In this document: positions 8,828 to 11,890 of the stretch, one piece after another
Layout: the number at the start of each line of letters is the position of its first letter
Numbering within the stretch: position 1 is the first letter of the stretch
Assembly: GCA_013054445.1 (NCBI GenBank)
Contig: JAAMPI010001642.1
Coordinates: 1 to 11,890 of the forward strand
Direction: 5' to 3'
From: Cudoniella acicularis
Taxonomy: Eukaryota; Ascomycota; Leotiomycetes; Helotiales; Helotiaceae
DNA: 11,890 nt
Translations under genes and position numbers: made by a program
The notes under the pieces: generated by a model
Database searches by the model: none
What the model was told of the DNA's origin: nothing
Seen by the model: the letters and a program-made list of their open reading frames with translations, nothing else

Positions 8828-9709
8828 TTAATTAGCACCACTGTCATCGAGTGCTTTGGAACAGAGCGGACGATACTCTAGCAGCACCGTGCTGGCTCCT
8901 TCAGGGTCATCCTCATCCCCATCTACTGTGATACTCCAGATACTCTGAAAACCCAATGCGATAAAAAGCCCCTCCGACATGGCCGCAGCACTAACACATT
9001 GAGGAATCTTATCAAGTTTAGACAACTCTCTTGACAATGTAATCATTCGAGTTCCATGCCCGTGCTTCTAGTAGGCCGGATGGATGACTAGCATGCTGAC
9101 AATGGAATCTCCATCACAATGCCTTGGGAAAGAGGAAAGAGTCAGCTATCCTTTGTTCGTATCATGACGCGGGTCGGGTTCAAACCACGCACTCCTTTCT
9201 CACCGAACCCACCAGGGTACCCTAAGAGTCATAGTGTTGCCGGTTCAAGTCTCGTCCAAGGCATTCGGGGAGGTCGGGGTAGGCGCCTGTTTATGCAATT
9301 TAGTCAGTAAATGTTTTGCAGGGTCAGAGTTGGGCACCTTTGTGGTTTTTTAGCTGCCCTTTGTGTGTGGAACCAGGTTCTAACCTCACGCTCAAGATAC
9401 CGACAATAACCGTCTCTCCAGCGTCTGGGGCAGCCCAACCGTTATCTAGTAGAATAATGGCTGTTGTGCTGTCGTTCTCGTTCGGCAGGTATGTATCCTC
9501 TTACACTAAGACAGTAAAACCGTCGCTCTTCATAGCGCTCTCGAACTGAATGTGGTAAGACAAGAGAGTGTCTTCGAGGTATTAGCCTGGAAAAGGGGCG
9601 AGTAGCGAAAGCCAGCGGTTGCCACTATGCCGATGCGTAAGATGTCGGCTGGAACTGCGACTCGCAGACTGCCAAGTCGGGGAAGAGGGATGTTCATGCC
9701 ACCGCCCAT
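8828..9709 (-). pseudogene. GNAT N-acetyltransferase pseudogene
   Basis: Three blocks of one fungal GNAT-type protein can be read in order. The N-terminal block (from ATG 9709 or 9697) contains LRVAVPADILRIGIVATAGF and FRYSPLF. After a frame change near 9585, where a short piece seems lost, a second frame gives YLEDTLLSYHIQFESAMKS, NENDSTTAII, DNGWAAP and VRLEPGS, then LPECLGRDLNRQHYD. A third frame from about 9118 gives DGDSIVSMLVIHPAY, the acetyl-CoA loop KHGHGT, SAAAMSEGLFIALGF and a C-terminal VLLEYRP. Stops interrupt the second frame (9503-9501, 9326-9324, 9302-9300, 9293-9291, 9224-9222, 9182-9180). A TAG at 9070-9068 sits where the Q of the Q-x-x-G-x-G loop is expected. The change from frame two to three could partly be an old intron: CTGAC and a pyrimidine tract end in AAG before 9120. 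The gene is not functional. Its start is 87 bases after the RBR pseudogene, on the same strand. Confidence 0.85.
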
Positions 9710-9795
9710 AAGCTTAGATGCCCTTGACCACACGACAGCAGGTAGGTCGCCATCTGCTCATCCGCAGACGCAGCATACCAAAGCTAGGAAACCGT

Positions 9796-11184
9796 TCAGA
9801 CTCAGTGCCTTCGACACTCTTCACAAGCCACAAGGTGGCGGTGGCGGCACCTGAGAATGTACTTCTAGTGTCGTACACCGTAGATCTCACATTTGTATCC
9901 TTTGTGGCGATAGCCCTCCTATCTCTCCCAGCGACCAGAATGGTTGCACTCATAATTTGCTTGAAGTTGTCGGATCTCCACCACACGACGGCGACGTTCC
10001 GGGGCGGCCATGGGATGATCTGCCTCCCTATCAACGACTTGTTCAGCTCTAAGGAGTAAGTTCCTCTCCTAAATATCGCAAGTGCAATTTTTCTACTGCA
10101 CCCTACATGTGTAGCAGAACTAAGCCGAGCATTTGTATCTATAGACAGCGTATAAGTCCAGGGCATAACAAGCGGGCATATGAATTACGATTACGTGATA
10201 TGGTTGTATCTAGTGCTAAGCTCTACCATAGCGTTGCAGCTAAAGTATATTCGCTATATTTCTCCCTCTATAAGTGTCAATAGTGCCTGTAACGCCTGAT
10301 ATTTTGGATAGTCACTACTATAGAGAGTCCTCTTGTAGTGAGTACATGTTTCGGCTCTATAATGTAGATAAACGGCTCGACTCGAATATATATAACCGGG
10401 CGGGATAAACTTCCCACAATCTGTTCGGACGTAGTAAGTCCTATTGGTAGTACTGAACTCAATCGTCGTGTTATTGAAAGTCGAGAGTAATTCGTCAGAG
10501 AGCTCGGCTTCGATAGCTGACAACGGTATGGTTTGACAGTAGCACCGCGGCAGAAAGAGTGTTTCATTGGTAGTAGCACGAACAAATAACGACTTCAAAC
10601 ACTCAGGGCAGTAAAGGTCACCGCAGGGACAGCGTACTAGCCCAGACAATTGAAACGCATCTCCGCAAGCAACACAGTCAACCATATAAGGCGAGAGACG
10701 TCTAGGAGCGTCATGCCGTCCTTGTATATATGAAGCTGAAGGTCTAGCAAAGTCTTCGCTGTCAGATTCTTTGATAGACCTTGTGGGCGGGCTGCCTTCC
10801 AGCATGCAGGTATTCTCTATACCTTCGGCCGCTCCCTTCAAGCCCTCTATATCCTCAGCCCCTAGATCTTCACCGCTGATCCTCAATGCCATAGCCCTAT
10901 CTCCCCGGGCTCGATCCTCTTTAGTACTGACCTCCGCAAGGGTCATCGATAGCCTTCTCAATACTTCGGGCGAGTCTTTGATCGCTGAGAAAGAGGAGGA
11001 GCCTTCCAAACTCAATCTCGAAGTCGTGAATAACAATCTCTCGGCCAGGAGTTCTTCCTTCCAGATATTTTTCCTTTCTGAAGCCCTGTTGTAATTGAAT
11101 TTCCTCGATCTATAGACTAATGGCGTTGACTTCCTCGTCAAAGACTGCAATGTCTTGGCTATGGGGCATTGAAACCACTTCCAT
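9796..11184 (-). pseudogene. RBR (RING-IBR-RING) E3 ubiquitin ligase-like pseudogene
   Basis: The N-terminal block starts at ATG 11184 (MEVVSMPHSQDIAVFDEEVN) and has a TAG at 11112-11110, then continues with IEEIQLQQGFRKEKYLEG. Near 10930 the frame changes to KEDRARGDRAMALRISGEDL. RING1 starts at 10676 (CVACGD, CPCGDLYCPECL). The IBR segment (about 10460-10300) has CGKFIPPGYIY, but expected zinc cysteines read as Tyr (AVYLHYRAE, THYKRT, SDYPK). A TAG at 10256-10254 stands where the usual Trp is expected, followed by a recognisable second zinc region (SCNAMVEL, YNHIT) with TAA stops at 10193-10191 and 10187-10185. After another frame change, AEQVVDREADHPMAAPERR, YECNHSGRWER, YKCEIYGVRH, KYILRCRH and VACEECRRH complete a family-type C-terminus with TAGs at 9921-9919 and 9867-9865. 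A TGA at 9804-9802 precedes the likely original stop at 9798-9796. Intact relatives transfer ubiquitin; this copy cannot encode one. Domain recognition is from motif reading. Confidence 0.88.
10069..10106 (-). other. Possible decayed 38-base intron in the RBR pseudogene
   Basis: The frame of the second zinc region ends in NARLSSATH just before GTAGGG (from 10106), and the next frame opens with ERNLLLRAEQVV just after TTTAG (ending 10069). Both junctions fall between codons, so removing these 38 bases restores one frame. At 38 bases it is shorter than the 50-67-base introns of the neighbouring genes. It is either an intron that lost some bases or an insertion/deletion that happens to fit. Confidence 0.4.
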
Positions 11185-11355
11185 CGTGGCGTATACTTCG
11201 TTTAGGCTGGTGCAATTGTGACTCTTGAACTGTCTTGTGAGATGTGAGTGACGGGTGTTAAGATAGAGGACGCAGACAATTTGAGGAAAAGTGGGCCCAC
11301 ATCAGAACCGACTGATTTGCGGGGTCAGATACATTTTGCCTTAGGCATTAAACAT

Positions 11356-11523
11356 CACGTGAATAAACCTCTTTTGAATCACGTGTTGAAGTGTGTGCCT
11401 GGCAGCCTGAGGCTGCTATGGCACCCAGCACGTGCTTTAGGGCACGTCTCACTTGTAGTCTATATGATATTGTCTATATGATATTGGTGCTAAAAGTCGG
11501 TAGAACGCGGTCACCCTCACGTG
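11356..11523. promoter_or_regulatory. Cluster of four CACGTG boxes
   Basis: CACGTG occurs at 11356-11361, 11380-11385, 11429-11434 and 11518-11523. The first and last sit in TCACGTGA, and the third in the 10-base palindrome AGCACGTGCT (11427-11436). CACGTG is the canonical site of fungal bHLH factors such as Cbf1 and Pho4 types. The cluster lies 170 to 340 bases upstream of the old start codon at 11184, which suits a promoter; no intact target gene is visible on either side. Confidence 0.5.
11458..11485 (+). repeat. Tandem duplication of a 14-base unit
   Basis: GTCTATATGATATT occurs twice in direct succession with no difference between copies, which suggests a recent slippage or repair duplication. 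Confidence 0.8.
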
Positions 11524-11580
11524 ATTGTCTGTGCGTGAGAGGTCAGGGCGTAGAAGTCGGGGGACGCTAGAGCAAGAGGT

Positions 11581-11608
11581 GAGGTGCGAGCTTGTGAGCG
11601 CGAACCTC
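11581..11608. repeat. Imperfect hairpin, 11-base arms
   Basis: GAGGTGCGAGC and GCGCGAACCTC pair at nine of eleven positions around the loop TTGTGA. Surrounding sequence is GC-richer than the desert to the left. I know no element to which it belongs. Confidence 0.5.
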
Positions 11609-11691
11609 GTAGAGACGGCTAGACCTTCTTAGATATAAATCGTCTTTATTGCTCGGGCTATAGTTGCCCTCGATCGATCTACGAGTACGCG

Positions 11692-11890
11692 ATGAGTTCG
11701 ACAGGGTATCGTAGAGGGACGTGTAATAAGTGCCGGGCGCGTCAAGCCTTAATCTACGCGTCACGGAAACAGCAGGAGCAGGAGTAGGAGCAGGGGCAAG
11801 TGTAAAAGTTGACAGGTAAGTATAGCTCTATACGGGTGGCTTAGGCTATAGCTAACTTAGAAGGGGCCGGAAGCTAGTTACAAGAGCAGG
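11692..11890 (+). other. Doubtful 5' end of a plus-strand gene running off the window
   Basis: From ATG 11692 the frame reads MSSTGYRRGTCNKCRARQAL with one Cys-x2-Cys, then a Gln-Glu run coded by about four GGAGCA-type units (11771-11796). There a CAG-type unit reads TAG, and a second stop follows before a GTAAGT donor at 11816. A possible acceptor (GCTAACTTAG) ends at 11860, giving a 45-base intron. The in-frame stops mean that, if this was a gene, it is broken or I have the wrong frame. The window ends too soon to decide. Confidence 0.2.

Larger units (their letters stand above)
11185..11890. other. Non-coding right edge upstream of the RBR pseudogene
   Basis: Taken from the minus strand this is the former 5' flank and promoter region of the RBR pseudogene. 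It contains the CACGTG boxes, tandem duplication and hairpin listed separately, and a perfect 15-base palindrome GCAGCCTGAGGCTGC at 11402-11416. A 65-codon minus-strand frame (11764-11567) has no known domain and is not called. Confidence 0.5.

Noticed and set aside
9170..9270. tRNA B-box-like motifs (GGTTCAAACC, GGTTCAAGTC) on the plus strand
   Set aside because: The stems around them do not pair as a T-arm and no A-box or acceptor stem fits. The stretch reads as the middle of the GNAT pseudogene on the other strand.
9718..10059. Plus-strand open frame of 113 codons
   Set aside because: Antisense shadow of the RBR pseudogene C-terminal part; no domain.
9714..10166. Minus-strand open frame of 150 codons as a separate gene
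   Set aside because: Its first part is in-frame continuation of the RBR second zinc region after stop codons. The rest is an out-of-frame reading of the RBR C-terminus, which is recognisable in another frame.
1..11890. CRISPR array, prophage, defence island or biosynthetic cluster
   Set aside because: No regularly spaced repeats, no integrase or phage genes, and no backbone enzyme such as a polyketide synthase or peptide synthetase. Introns and gene spacing indicate a eukaryote.

Overview
The window looks like nuclear DNA of a filamentous ascomycete (Pezizomycotina). A leotiomycete is my best guess, from remembered protein resemblance rather than a search. The evidence is short introns of 50 to 67 bases with GT...AG ends and CTAAC or CTGAC-like branch sites, AT-rich spacers, TATA boxes, single-gene transcription units, and protein families typical of these fungi. 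There are no operons, ribosome binding sites, rRNA, tRNA or CRISPR arrays.

Left half (1 to about 6,150): three apparently intact, intron-containing genes. A minus-strand gene (1229-2270, three exons, 311 aa) encodes a cysteine-containing, N-glycosylation-site-rich ectodomain, one transmembrane helix and an acidic cytoplasmic tail. A plus-strand gene (3935-4858, three exons, 267 aa) encodes a four-helix membrane protein. It converges on a minus-strand gene (5212-6052, two exons, 262 aa) for a membrane protein of the steroid 5-alpha-reductase C-terminal / DUF1295 type. All three are membrane proteins, but nothing in the sequence ties them into one pathway.

Middle (about 6,150 to 8,830): an AT-rich gene desert without a convincing gene. 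It holds an 18-base direct repeat inside two diverged longer copies, a strong hairpin, a G-quadruplex-type G-run cluster and a few short coding-like fragments.

Right part (8,828 to 11,184): two adjacent broken genes in the same orientation. The first in transcription order is an RBR (RING-IBR-RING) ubiquitin-ligase pseudogene (11184 to 9796); next is a GNAT acetyltransferase pseudogene (9709 to 8828). Both change reading frame and carry many in-frame stops. In the RBR relic many zinc-binding cysteines read as tyrosine and tryptophans as stop, the direction expected from C-to-T changes at CpA, that is repeat-induced point mutation (RIP) or a similar process. The longest open frame of the window, 10254-11150, is only the surviving central piece of this dead gene.

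Right edge (11,185 to 11,890): non-coding, with four CACGTG boxes in 168 bases, a 14-base tandem duplication, a hairpin and a doubtful beginning of a plus-strand gene.

I see no new multi-gene system. The most informative part is the pair of decayed genes, which record a mutational process.
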